Origin: Treponema sp.
GTDB lineage: Bacteria > Spirochaetota > Spirochaetia > Treponematales > Treponemataceae
Length of the DNA: 64,000 bases
Assembly (NCBI GenBank): GCA_017645785.1
Contig: JAGCNW010000030.1
Coordinates: 295,222 to 359,221 of the forward strand
Direction of reading: 5' to 3'
Below are positions 23,756 to 32,098 of the stretch, piece after piece. The notes under the pieces are model-generated. The model was not told the origin of the DNA, ran no database searches, and worked only from the letters and a program-made list of their open reading frames with translations. Within the stretch, counting starts at the first letter, position 1. Each line of letters starts with the position of its first letter. The position numbers were made by a program, and so were the translations under genes.

Positions 23756-24579
23756 AAAAATACCGCCTTCAAATTTTATTGGCCGTCTTGTGCGCGATTT
23801 ACTTTGTTTCCGCTCCCAAAAAAGAAAAGTCTTTTACGACGGTTCTTTTAAATCCCAAGCATTCCGTTCAAAAAATCGCGCTTGAAAATTTTGACCAAGG
23901 AAAGCTTGTCTTGCAAAAAACAGGCTCCTTTTGGCTTGGACAAAAAGATTTAGACGGCGAAAAAAATCTTTTCTTCGCGGGCGACTCCTCATTGATAAAT
24001 AGTTTTTTGTCCGTTTTAAAAAGACAGGCCGCAGTCTACGAAATCTCGAACACAAGAAATCTAAAGGCTTACGGTTTGGAAAAGGGCGGCGCTTTTTATC
24101 TTGACCTTTTTGACGGCGACAAATCTGTCTTAAAAATATTTTTTGGAAGCGTGGACTCCGCGCATAGGCTTTTCTTTTTTGTTCCTGAACGCGAAAAAAT
24201 ATTTTCGATTGACTCGGAAGCCCTGGCTCCTTACTTAAGCGCGAGCGAAAACCTTTGGACCAACCCGGAGATTTTTCCCAAGGAAATTGTTGGCGCTGAC
24301 AAAAAATACAGGCACGCGAAGCTTGCTGTCTTGCAAGGCCGGCCGCTTTTGGCGGACGACTTTAATTGGCAGGACGCGCTTGAAAAAGATTATGACTCAG
24401 GCGACGGAAACATTTACAAGGCGCTTTTTTTGCCGACAACGGAAGGCAATTATTATTATAGGCTGCAAGTCCAGCCCAGCTCGCAAAGAAGCCAAGAAGA
24501 AAAAGACGCCCTAAAAAAAATTAACGCCGTTTTTAATGTCAGCGCCTGGACTTTTGAGCGTGTCACTGAAGCGGACTGA
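23752..24579 (+). CDS. DUF4340-type exported protein, partner of the Gld-type transporter
   Basis: A 275-residue protein starting MKKYRLQILLAVLCAIYF, an uncleaved signal anchor. The rest is a soluble periplasmic region with KIALENFDQGKLVLQKTGSFWLG, the ENF/W pattern and LKAYGLEKGGAFYLDLF typical of DUF4340 proteins, which regularly sit next to gldFG-like ABC transporters. The ATG overlaps the transporter stop by 4 bases (ATGA), so the two are translationally coupled. A longer frame from 23623 lies inside the transporter gene and is not used. The 3' end overlaps the convergent protease gene by 17 bases. Its biochemical role is unknown. Confidence 0.75.
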   Translation: MKKYRLQILLAVLCAIYFVSAPKKEKSFTTVLLNPKHSVQKIALENFDQGKLVLQKTGSFWLGQKDLDGEKNLFFAGDSSLINSFLSVLKRQAAVYEISNTRNLKAYGLEKGGAFYLDLFDGDKSVLKIFFGSVDSAHRLFFFVPEREKIFSIDSEALAPYLSASENLWTNPEIFPKEIVGADKKYRHAKLAVLQGRPLLADDFNWQDALEKDYDSGDGNIYKALFLPTTEGNYYYRLQVQPSSQRSQEEKDALKKINAVFNVSAWTFERVTEAD

Positions 24580-25255
24580 CGTTGGCGTAAAAAAGCAGCG
24601 CGGTCGCGTTGAAGCTTAAATGGGCAAGATAGGGCGGCCAAATGCTTTTTGACTTTACAAAAGCGAATCTTAAAATGACTCCCGCAAGCAAGGCGTTTAA
24701 AAGCGCCAGAAGCCCTTGATAGCGGTGCGCAAAGGCGAACAGCAAGACGGCCGCGCCTTCCGCCAAAAAATTTAAGGCGGCCTTAGTTTTTTCGTCTGCC
24801 CTTATTCGGCCCAATATTTTTTTCATGGCCTTTGGAAGGTAAAGGCGGTAAAGGCATTCTTCGTAAAAGGCGGCCGCAGCCAATGTAAAGGCGCAAAAAA
24901 AGCCTTGCGAAAAGTTTTTAGGAAGGATGACGCTTTCGAATGACGGAGTTTTTAAGGCAAGGCCTATAAGCTCAAAGAGGGCGGCGCAAATGACAAGGGA
25001 GCCAAAGGTCAAAAAATAGCCGCTTGTAAAGTCAACGGCTTTCCAAAGGCCTTGTTTCTTGTCTTGAACGGGATTCCCTTGCGAAAAACGTTCCCTCTTG
25101 TCCTGAAAATACAAAAAAAGCGCTAAAACAAGGCTTATGAGGGCAAAATAATTGAATTTTGAAAAATCGACGGCCAAATTTTCCGAAAAAGTTGCAAAAA
25201 GCGGGGGGCAAACAAAAATCAACAATATTAAAGAAAACTGTAGCAAAAAAATCAT
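24563..25255 (-). CDS. CPBP-family intramembrane metalloprotease (CAAX/Abi type)
   Basis: The protein is ~230 residues and has about six hydrophobic segments. It has the family's three motifs in order: EExxxR as YEECLYRLYL, FxxxH region as AFAHRYQG, and HxxxN as HLSFNA. The family cleaves membrane substrates or modifies prenylated peptides. The start is set at the second ATG (MIFLLQFS), because a consensus promoter with TAATAT at 25273-25268 would start transcription downstream of the first ATG (25264). It is divergent from the PilZ gene, and the promoter overlaps that gene's leader and first codons. The substrate is unknown. Confidence 0.75.
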   Translation of the reverse strand: MIFLLQFSLILLIFVCPPLFATFSENLAVDFSKFNYFALISLVLALFLYFQDKRERFSQGNPVQDKKQGLWKAVDFTSGYFLTFGSLVICAALFELIGLALKTPSFESVILPKNFSQGFFCAFTLAAAAFYEECLYRLYLPKAMKKILGRIRADEKTKAALNFLAEGAAVLLFAFAHRYQGLLALLNALLAGVILRFAFVKSKSIWPPYLAHLSFNATALLFYANVSPLQ

Positions 25256-25267
25256 TTTTGTCATATA

Positions 25268-25296
25268 ATATTAAGGTTAGAGGATTTTTGTGTCAA
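25268..25296 (-). promoter_or_regulatory. Promoter of the CPBP protease, overlapping the PilZ gene start
   Basis: On the minus strand, consensus TTGACA (25296-25291), a 17-base spacer and TAATAT (25273-25268). The -35 lies within the first codons of the divergent GTG-started gene. A TATAAT on the plus strand (25264-25269) overlaps the same -10. Confidence 0.65.
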
Positions 25297-26483
25297 TACT
25301 TATCATATCTTTAGGATTGTTAGTTCTGCTCTTGGCTATATGGCTTTTAAAGACCTTCTCGACAAAAATCAACTTTTTTGCGACTGGCCTTGACCAAAAA
25401 TTTACTTTGGGCGAGATTTCAATTTTGTGGAAGCTTGCGAAAATCGTCGACTTGGAAGAGCCCGAATCCCTCTTTGTGTCGACAGCCGCGTTGACACGGT
25501 GCATTTCAAACCTTATAGAAACTTCCAAGCGCGAAGGAACCGAGGGTTCCCTTGAGACTCAAAACTTTTTGGCCAAGCTTTACAAGTTCAGGACAAAAAT
25601 TGAATTGGCTTCGGAAAACAGAAGGGGCTTGGAATCAAGCAAGGCTCTTTCAAACGGACAAAAGCTCCGCCTTATTTTAAAAGGGAGCGGAGTCTTCGCC
25701 TCGCGCATTTTGAACAATTCCCGCGACTTGATAATCACAATTCCAATTCAAGACGGAAGAATAAAAATCCCGCCGGAGGATTGGAAGGACAAGGAAATAA
25801 GCGTTTACCTTTGGCGAAAGGGAGACGCGGGCTACGTCTTTGACACAAAGGTTTTGGCTTCTGGAATTTTCTTGGGCCAAAACGTCCTTTACCTCGCTCA
25901 TTCGAACAACCTCTTCCGCGCGCAAAAGCGAAAGTCGATTCGCACAGAATGCCATATTCCTGCGCAGCTTTACATCATAAAAGAGACTGTCACCGAATTT
26001 GAGCAGGTGGAGACGGCGCCCGGCTTTAAGTGTTTCTTGGAAGACATAAGCTCTGACGGCGCCTTGATTCGTGTCGGCGGAAAGGGCGTCAATAACATTC
26101 AGGTAAAGCTGCAGTTCGAAATCGACGACACATTGATTCTTATGTATTGCTTGGTTCGCTCCGTTGAATACAACGCCGCCAACAATCAAAGCCGCTTGCA
26201 CTTGGAGTGCCTCCACATAGAGCCGTCAATGCGCAACGCGATTTTGTCATTCGTCTACAAGGTTTTGCCGGAAGACCAAAAGAACGCCGAAGTCGCCTTG
26301 AGCCAGCTTGAGGACGAGCAAAAGGCCGACGACAAAAAGGCCGCCGAAGAAAGCGGACAAAACGCAGAAGCCGCTTCGGAAAACGAGACAAAACCTGTTA
26401 CGGAAAGCGAAGAAAATAGTTATAATATAGAGATACCAACCGCTATCGATCCCGAATTTTTGAATGAAGGAGTGGACAAATGA
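25290..26483 (+). CDS. PilZ-domain membrane-anchored c-di-GMP effector
   Basis: A 397-residue protein with an N-terminal membrane anchor (~2-22), a helical region, then a YcgR-N-like beta domain (~120-215). The PilZ domain (~220-325) shows RKSIRTECHIPAQLYI (RxxxR-like) and DISSDGALIRVGG (D/NxSxxG), the c-di-GMP-binding signature. The C-terminus is an acidic, low-complexity tail. It probably relays c-di-GMP level to motility or envelope functions; the HD-GYP protein at 53895 may be on the degrading side. The start is a GTG 8 bases after AGAGG. It overlaps the next gene by 4 bases. Confidence 0.8.
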   Translation: MSILIISLGLLVLLLAIWLLKTFSTKINFFATGLDQKFTLGEISILWKLAKIVDLEEPESLFVSTAALTRCISNLIETSKREGTEGSLETQNFLAKLYKFRTKIELASENRRGLESSKALSNGQKLRLILKGSGVFASRILNNSRDLIITIPIQDGRIKIPPEDWKDKEISVYLWRKGDAGYVFDTKVLASGIFLGQNVLYLAHSNNLFRAQKRKSIRTECHIPAQLYIIKETVTEFEQVETAPGFKCFLEDISSDGALIRVGGKGVNNIQVKLQFEIDDTLILMYCLVRSVEYNAANNQSRLHLECLHIEPSMRNAILSFVYKVLPEDQKNAEVALSQLEDEQKADDKKAAEESGQNAEAASENETKPVTESEENSYNIEIPTAIDPEFLNEGVDK

Positions 26484-27655
26484 TTGGCGACGCCAAAAGA
26501 CTTTTTATTTCTTGCGCCCTTGCGCTCGCGGCTTTTTCCGCCTTCGCGCAGAGCGGCTCTCCCGCAAAAGAGGAGATTAAATTTGCAAAAGGAAACATTA
26601 ACGATAAAATCGCGGCCGTAAAAAGTTCCGGCGACCCTCTTCTTGCCAAAAAAGCCGTTGACTTTGTCGTGGAGAACGCCTTGCTTTTAAAGGGCGACCG
26701 CGATTTGGCCGGCCTTGCCGTAGCTGGAATTCTTTCTTATCCGGTGGAGGAGAGCAAGAAGAACCCCCATTCGGTTTTGCAGGATTTTTCCGACGTCTTT
26801 TATGGCGTTGACGACGTGAACGTTCGCGTGAGCGTATTGGATAAAATCGCCGCGATTTACGAACAAAAAGAAGACGCCGATTGGACCGCTTTTGTAAACG
26901 GATACTTGGCTCAAAAACTCGCTGCCGGCGGAGCGGCGGACGAGACTGTCAAAAAGTCAATTTCCACCCTTGGTATTGTCGGAAACGGATCTTCGTTCAA
27001 CATTTTATATTCAATTTTGCGCCAGCCGATTTGGTCGGAGCTTGACCAAGACGTTTCAAACGCGCTTGCCAAGATTTGCGACAAGTCCCTCAACGAGATT
27101 TTTGACACGGTTGACAAGGCGGACTTAGTTGAACTTAAACTACTAACTAAAATTTTTATAAAAAATGAGTCGATTTCTCCTGCTTTGAGGGCGGAAATTG
27201 CAGAAAAAACGCTAAACAGATCTATGATATTAGAGGGATCTTCTTCGCATTCGCAAGACTTGTCTCTTTTCCAATTGGATTTGGTTCAAGTCTTGGCGGA
27301 CAACAAGTGGACCCGCGCCGGCGACTTGGCTAAAAATTATTTTAACGTAGCTAAACTTGCTTACAACGGAAAGTACTTGAACGCCCAACAGTGGACCAAG
27401 GCGATCTCTTGCGTGGAAGCCTTGGCCTCAAGGTCGGCGGTGCTTCCGTTCACTGAATACTTGGACCAAATGAACAAGGCGCAAGAAGCGGGAAATTCCC
27501 CTGACAAGACTGTGGTTCTTGCCATAATCAACGCGTTGGCCGAACTTGGCGACAAATCCTCGTTTGACTCCTTGCTCTATGTAACGTATGTAAAAGATTA
27601 TCCTGAGGAGGTTGCCGTAGCGGCTCGTAACGCTCTTACGAGACTCAAATGGTAG
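26480..27655 (+). CDS. Exported alpha-helical (HEAT-like) repeat protein
   Basis: The 391-residue product has a signal peptide ending AFSAFAQ. The rest is a succession of paired helices about 35-40 residues long (for example AKKAVDFVVENALLLKG, VSVLDKIAAIYEQKEDADW, VAVAARNALTRLKW) that look like HEAT or armadillo-type repeats. It has no catalytic motif. It begins on the stop of the PilZ gene (ATGA overlap) and overlaps comEC by 7 bases, so it belongs to one operon with them. It may scaffold an envelope complex; that is a guess from fold type. Confidence 0.6.
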   Translation: MIGDAKRLFISCALALAAFSAFAQSGSPAKEEIKFAKGNINDKIAAVKSSGDPLLAKKAVDFVVENALLLKGDRDLAGLAVAGILSYPVEESKKNPHSVLQDFSDVFYGVDDVNVRVSVLDKIAAIYEQKEDADWTAFVNGYLAQKLAAGGAADETVKKSISTLGIVGNGSSFNILYSILRQPIWSELDQDVSNALAKICDKSLNEIFDTVDKADLVELKLLTKIFIKNESISPALRAEIAEKTLNRSMILEGSSSHSQDLSLFQLDLVQVLADNKWTRAGDLAKNYFNVAKLAYNGKYLNAQQWTKAISCVEALASRSAVLPFTEYLDQMNKAQEAGNSPDKTVVLAIINALAELGDKSSFDSLLYVTYVKDYPEEVAVAARNALTRLKW

Positions 27656-28926
27656 ACTCTTTAAAGAATAATTTTCTCCTTTTGCCGGCCGCGGCTCTCG
27701 CGGTCATCCTGTACGGTTTCTTTCCGGCCAAAAATTTAAGTCCGGCCCAAAGTCTTTTTAAAAGCCAAGACATTCGCCTTGTTGAATGCCGGCTCGCCTC
27801 ATGCCCTGTAAAGGTGGGAAGCGCGAAGAAGTCTTATCTTGTAAAGGCAAATCTAATAAGCGTTTGCGAAAAGGGCGGCGGCCGGTCGAGCGCGGGCGGC
27901 CAGGCGCAAATTCTTTTGCCCTTGGAGCTTTGCGAAATCTACCAGCCCGGAAAGCTTTATACCGCTTGGCGCGGACAAAAGGTTGACTTTTTGTTGGACA
28001 AGGGCGCCCGCTGCGTCTTTGCGGTCAGCCAAGCCGCAAAATCCGGATCAAGCGGCGAAAGTTTTTTTTGCGCGCAAAGCATTGTCTCTTGCGATTACGA
28101 AAAAAATCTTTGGGGCCGCTTTCAAAAAATCCGGGCCTTGTGCCGCTTGCATTTTGCCCGCCTTATGTTCGCGTGGGGAAGCGCGGGCGGCCTTTTGCTG
28201 GCGCTGCTTACCGGCTCCCGCTCATACTTGGAGGAACAAAGCGCCGAGGCCTTTAAGCTTGCAGGCCTAAGCCATATTCTTGCGCTAAGCGGAATGCACT
28301 TGTCGTTGTTCGGCTCGATTGCCTTTGCGCTGGGAAAAAAATCTTTTGGAAAAAAGGCCGCTCCTTTTTTTGAGCTCTGCGCCGCTATTGTCTTTGTTTG
28401 GTTTGCGGGAAAGTCTCCGTCCTTGTTTAGGGCGCTTTTGTGTTCGGCGTTTGCGATTGTCCTTCGCCTTCTAAAAGTTCCCGCAAAGAGTTCCTTGAAC
28501 GTTTTGGCCCTTGTCTTTATTGTCCACATTTCGATTTTTGTTTCCGACATGTACGAGCTATCTTTCATTCTTTCGTACGGCGCCTTGGCCGGCATCTTGG
28601 CCTTTAACGAATTTGTTTCAAAGCCCTTGCTTTCGGCCCTTCCTTCAAACGCTGGGAAATCTTTGGGCCAGTCTGTCGGAGCGCAGGCCATGACCATGCC
28701 GATTTGCGCCCGCTTTTTTGGAAGCATGACGCCGGGCGGAATCGTCGCAAGCGCCGCGGTGGCGCCCTTGGTTTCTGTTTTCATTTATTTAGGGCTCGCC
28801 TTTATTTTGCTTTCTTTTCTTTTTCCCTTTGCGGCGCCGGCTTGCGGGAAAATTTTGGGATTTTTTTACGCGTTGATAAAAAGCGCGGTCTTGTTTTTTG
28901 CTTCCATTCCTTGCGTAAAAATTTAA
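27649..28926 (+). CDS. comEC: ComEC/Rec2-family DNA-uptake channel protein
   Basis: A 425-residue polytopic membrane protein. A soluble OB-like N-terminal part (~60-160) is followed by the ComEC competence core: LTGSRSYLEEQSAEAFKLAG, the hallmark LSGMHLSLFGSIAF, FVWFAGKSPSLFRALLCS, and later LSFILSYGALAGI and MTMPICARFFG. It lacks the C-terminal beta-lactamase-like nuclease domain of long ComEC proteins, as in many short homologues. ComEC carries single-stranded DNA across the inner membrane in transformable bacteria. No pilus or comEA genes are in the window, so competence is not shown. Confidence 0.8.
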   Translation: MVDSLKNNFLLLPAAALAVILYGFFPAKNLSPAQSLFKSQDIRLVECRLASCPVKVGSAKKSYLVKANLISVCEKGGGRSSAGGQAQILLPLELCEIYQPGKLYTAWRGQKVDFLLDKGARCVFAVSQAAKSGSSGESFFCAQSIVSCDYEKNLWGRFQKIRALCRLHFARLMFAWGSAGGLLLALLTGSRSYLEEQSAEAFKLAGLSHILALSGMHLSLFGSIAFALGKKSFGKKAAPFFELCAAIVFVWFAGKSPSLFRALLCSAFAIVLRLLKVPAKSSLNVLALVFIVHISIFVSDMYELSFILSYGALAGILAFNEFVSKPLLSALPSNAGKSLGQSVGAQAMTMPICARFFGSMTPGGIVASAAVAPLVSVFIYLGLAFILLSFLFPFAAPACGKILGFFYALIKSAVLFFASIPCVKI

Positions 28927-28939
28927 GGCGCGCTATAAT
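28911..28939 (+). promoter_or_regulatory. Promoter of ksgA, leaderless layout
   Basis: TTGCGT (28911-28916), a 17-base spacer and TATAAT (28934-28939). The ATG at 28948 starts 8 bases after the -10. The -35 overlaps the last codons of comEC. Confidence 0.7.
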
Positions 28940-28947
28940 TTTTTTTG

Positions 28948-29829
28948 ATGAAAAACATTCCTGACTATAATTCGCCCGCGGAACTCAACGCTTTTCTTGA
29001 ACAAAGAGGAATGGCCATGCAAAAAAAGTTTGGCCAAAACTTTTTGCTCAATGAGGGCGCGCGCAAAAAAATCGCGCTCTCGCTTGGCATTCAAAAGGGC
29101 GAAAGCGTTTGGGAAGTGGGGCCTGGACTTGGCTCTATGACAAAAGAATTGTTGGACTTGGGCGCCAAGGTCACTGTTTTTGAAATTGACCGCGGCTTTT
29201 CGGCTTGCCTTGAGGATTTTTTTGAGGACGAAAAAAACGCCGGCAGCTTTAACTTGGTTCAGGGCGACGTTCTAAAAACTTGGAAGCCTTTTCTGGAAAA
29301 GAACGGCTCTCCTAAATATTTTTTTGGAAACCTTCCGTACAATATCGCCGCGGCCTTGATCGCCGACACAATTGAAGCGGGAGTCCGCTTTGAAAAATGC
29401 GCCTTTACAGTTCAAAAAGAAGTCGCCCTTCGCATGGCGGCCCAGGAAGCCAGCCAAGACTATTCGAGCTTTTCGGTTTTGTGCCAGTGGGCCTATGACG
29501 TTAAGACGATTTGCGACTTGGGCCGCGCCAACTTTTGGCCAAGGCCCAACGTTGAGTCGCGCGCGGTTTTGTTCACAAAAAAGGCCGTGTTCCCCGGCTG
29601 TCAAAACGAGCGGCTTTTTGTAAAAATGCAAAGGGCTCTTTTTTCGAGCAGAAGAAAAACCGTAAAGAATAATTTGACAAAGTTTTTGTCAGGCTACGAT
29701 CCTTCTTTGAATTTGACGGCGGACAAGGTTTTGGAAAAGGCCGCGATTGATCCAAGCGCGCGCGCCGAAGCCTTGAATGTAAAGGAAATGTTGCGCTTGT
29801 CAGACGCAATCAATTTTTTTATAATGTAA
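28948..29829 (+). CDS. rsmA: 16S rRNA (adenine1518/1519-N6,N6) dimethyltransferase
   Basis: A 293-residue Rossmann-fold methyltransferase, also known as KsgA. The family motifs are clear: MQKKFGQNFLLNEG (N-terminal substrate region), VWEVGPGLGSMTKELL (SAM-binding motif I), VTVFEIDRG (acidic loop), and FFGNLPYNIAAAL (catalytic NLPY). The C-terminal domain carries FSSRRKTVKNNL. It dimethylates two adjacent adenines near the 3' end of 16S rRNA during ribosome maturation. The ATG at 28948 is chosen over the TTG one codon earlier. The gene appears to have its own promoter inside the cluster. Confidence 0.95.
   Translation: MKNIPDYNSPAELNAFLEQRGMAMQKKFGQNFLLNEGARKKIALSLGIQKGESVWEVGPGLGSMTKELLDLGAKVTVFEIDRGFSACLEDFFEDEKNAGSFNLVQGDVLKTWKPFLEKNGSPKYFFGNLPYNIAAALIADTIEAGVRFEKCAFTVQKEVALRMAAQEASQDYSSFSVLCQWAYDVKTICDLGRANFWPRPNVESRAVLFTKKAVFPGCQNERLFVKMQRALFSSRRKTVKNNLTKFLSGYDPSLNLTADKVLEKAAIDPSARAEALNVKEMLRLSDAINFFIM
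29797..29825 (+). promoter_or_regulatory. Promoter of yggS, leaderless layout
   Basis: TTGTCA (29797-29802), a 17-base spacer and TATAAT (29820-29825), which spans the last bases of ksgA. The ATG at 29833 starts 7 bases after the -10. Confidence 0.7.
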
Positions 29830-29832
29830 AAT

Positions 29833-30522
29833 ATGTCAATAAAAGATAATTTAATAAACATAAAAAGCGCCTTGCCCGCCAGCGTCCGCCTTGTCGCTGT
29901 AAGCAAATTCCATAGCGCGCAAGAAGTGATCGAGGCCTTGCAAGCCGGCCAAACTGTCTTTGGCGAAAACCGCGTTCAAGAGGCGGCCGCAAAATTTGAC
30001 GAGGTAAAAAAATCATATCCAAACGCAAGCCTTAGAATCATCGGCCAGCTTCAGCGCAACAAGGTAAAAGAAGCCGTTAGAATCGCCGACGCGATTGACT
30101 CTGTTGACCGCCTTGAGCTTCTTGACGAAATCGAAAAGCAGGCCGCCAAGATTGACAAAAAAATTCAAGTTTTGTTTGAGTTCCACACGGGCGAAGAGTC
30201 AAAGTCTGGCTTTGATTCCAAAGAGGCCGTCTTTGAGGCTTTGAAAAAAATCGCCAGCGGCCTTTGTCCTCACGTCGAACCAAAGGGCTTTATGACGATG
30301 GCTCCTTTTACGGAGGACAAAAATCTTGTCCGCGCCTCCTTTAAAAAATTGCGTGATTTGCGTGACGAATGCCAAAAGGCTTTTCCGGACTTTGACTTGT
30401 CAGAGCTTTCGATGGGAATGTCGGGCGATTGGCAAATAGCGGTGGAGGAAGGCTCCACTATGGTGAGAATCGGAACGGCTATTTTTGGCGCTCGCGATTA
30501 TTCGCAAGCAAAAAAGGATTGA
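29833..30522 (+). CDS. YggS/PLPBP-family pyridoxal-phosphate homeostasis protein
   Basis: The 229-residue single-domain protein has the alanine-racemase-like TIM barrel of the YggS/PROSC family. The PLP lysine is K25 in LVAVSKFHS. FGENRVQEAAAKF, the LRIIGQLQRNKVKEA strand-helix, IDSVDRLELL, and the phosphate-binding end ELSMGMSGDWQIAVEEGSTMVRIGTAIFG are all present. The family binds PLP but lacks racemase activity, and balances B6 vitamers and amino-acid pools. No usable Shine-Dalgarno site lies upstream; the promoter position predicts a leaderless mRNA. Confidence 0.93.
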   Translation: MSIKDNLINIKSALPASVRLVAVSKFHSAQEVIEALQAGQTVFGENRVQEAAAKFDEVKKSYPNASLRIIGQLQRNKVKEAVRIADAIDSVDRLELLDEIEKQAAKIDKKIQVLFEFHTGEESKSGFDSKEAVFEALKKIASGLCPHVEPKGFMTMAPFTEDKNLVRASFKKLRDLRDECQKAFPDFDLSELSMGMSGDWQIAVEEGSTMVRIGTAIFGARDYSQAKKD

Positions 30523-30525
30523 GCT

Positions 30526-31038
30526 TTGAAAAAGTTTTGGGCCGCGTTCTTCGCGTTTTTGACGATTGCATCTTTCTCAACGTTCGCCGACGACTTGACG
30601 ATTTCGGACGCGGAGCCGTACGATACAAAGGCGATTCCACAATGGGTAAAGGACGTAAGGCGAGGGGAAATCATCACTTTGGGTTCTTGGCCCTTTACAA
30701 CTCTTTTGGTTTCACTTTCGTACTCAATGGGAATGTTTGCCGCCCACAATGGCGATTCCGCTTATTTTAGAAATCCTTTTTCCTCAAGCGGCGACGGTTA
30801 TACTTACAGCGAAATAAAGGGAATCTTGCTTACGTCCGCCGCAATCAGCGTCGGAATCGGCGTCACAGACTTGATCGTCAACATCATAAAGCGCGAGAAA
30901 GCGAAGAAAAAGAAAAACGCCGAGCAATTAAAAAACATTGTGATAACTCCGCTTGAGTCCGGCAACGACAGAACGTTTATCTTTGAAGGCTCAAAAAAAG
31001 AGTATCTTATTGGGGATTTGGAAAGTGCCGTTTTTTAA
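30526..31038 (+). CDS. Exported small protein of unknown function with C-terminal membrane segments
   Basis: The 170-residue product starts at a TTG four bases after the yggS stop, with GAGC just upstream. A signal peptide (KKFWAAFFAFLTIASFSTFA) is followed by a short region and two hydrophobic stretches (TLLVSLSYSMGMFAA and ILLTSAAISVGIGVTDLIVNII). A lysine-rich turn (KREKAKKKK) and a small C-terminal tail come last. No family was recognised. Its end overlaps the start of the rluD gene by 14 bases, and it is probably translated with yggS. Confidence 0.55.
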   Translation: MKKFWAAFFAFLTIASFSTFADDLTISDAEPYDTKAIPQWVKDVRRGEIITLGSWPFTTLLVSLSYSMGMFAAHNGDSAYFRNPFSSSGDGYTYSEIKGILLTSAAISVGIGVTDLIVNIIKREKAKKKKNAEQLKNIVITPLESGNDRTFIFEGSKKEYLIGDLESAVF

Positions 31039-32098
31039 CGCCAAGGTGCCCGAAAATTTTTGCGGAGCGGAAAGGCTCGACAAATACATTTCGTCATTGC
31101 CCAACGCTTTCAACCGTTCCAAGTTAAAGAGCGGCGTTCACGAAATCTTGATTAATTCGCAAAAGGCAAAGCTTTCGAGCAAAGTGCGCGCCGGAGACCA
31201 AATAGACATTCAATGGGAAGACAACATTCCCGACAACATTGAGCCTCAAGACATTCCGCTTAAAATTATTTTTGAAAATGATGACGTCACTGTCGTGAAC
31301 AAAGAGCAGGGAATGGTAACGCATCCGGCCGCAGGCAATTGGTCCGGCACTTTGGTCAACGCGCTTTTGCATCACTGGGGAAGGGAAGCAGTCTCGCAAA
31401 TCAAGGAAGGAGAGGCCGCGGAGATTCTTTCGCGCCGCAGGCCTGGAATCGTTCACCGCTTGGACAAGGACACAAGCGGAATCATCATCACGGCCAAAAA
31501 TCGCGACAGCGAGGAATGGCTCCAAAAACAGTTTCAAAGCCGAAAGCTTCGCAAAGAATACATTTTGATTGTCCGAGGCTGTCCGCCAAAAAAAGACGGA
31601 GTCGTGGACACGTATATGATTCGGGATCCCGGCGACCGCAAGCGCTTTAAGGCTGTCGCGACAGACGCAAAAAAACATGAGCGCTATGGCGATGACGCGG
31701 ACTCGGGCGCGATTCCTGTTCAAGGAAAAAGGGCGGTGACCCTTTATCACGTCGTTTCGGTTTACTCAAACTATTCACTCGTTCGCGTCCGCCTTTTGAC
31801 CGGCCGCACCCACCAAATTCGCGTCCACATGAAGTTTTTGGGCTGCCCGGTCTTGGGCGATTCAATCTATTCCAAAAAGGACAACTATTTTCCAAACGAA
31901 AACCTTATGCTTCATTCCCGCCTTTTGGAAATTCGCCTTCCTGGCCAAGAAAAGCCTTCTGTCTTTAAGGCGGCCGTCCCCGAGCGCTTTAAGCGGGTCA
32001 TAAGAACGCTAAAGGCCCAGCATCCAAGGGCGTACGCTTCGCAAGGCATAAAGGCGGCCGAAGAATCTTTGCAAGCCAAAAACGGGGGCGGCCAATGA
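31025..32098 (+). CDS. rluD: 23S rRNA pseudouridine synthase, RluD type
   Basis: The 357-residue protein has an N-terminal S4 RNA-binding domain (ERLDKYISSLPNAFNRSKLKSGVHEILIN, quoted in part) and an RluA-family catalytic domain. The catalytic Asp lies in RPGIVHRLDKDTSGIII, and the later RTHQIRVHMKFLGCPVLGD is also typical. It converts uridines in the 23S helix-69 region to pseudouridine. The GTG at 31025 (MPFFNAKVPENF) is chosen, with GGGGATTTGGAAAG upstream; further upstream codons are inside the preceding gene. The acidic insert DDADSGAIPVQG is a minor oddity. It overlaps the next gene by 4 bases. Confidence 0.88.
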   Translation: MPFFNAKVPENFCGAERLDKYISSLPNAFNRSKLKSGVHEILINSQKAKLSSKVRAGDQIDIQWEDNIPDNIEPQDIPLKIIFENDDVTVVNKEQGMVTHPAAGNWSGTLVNALLHHWGREAVSQIKEGEAAEILSRRRPGIVHRLDKDTSGIIITAKNRDSEEWLQKQFQSRKLRKEYILIVRGCPPKKDGVVDTYMIRDPGDRKRFKAVATDAKKHERYGDDADSGAIPVQGKRAVTLYHVVSVYSNYSLVRVRLLTGRTHQIRVHMKFLGCPVLGDSIYSKKDNYFPNENLMLHSRLLEIRLPGQEKPSVFKAAVPERFKRVIRTLKAQHPRAYASQGIKAAEESLQAKNGGGQ

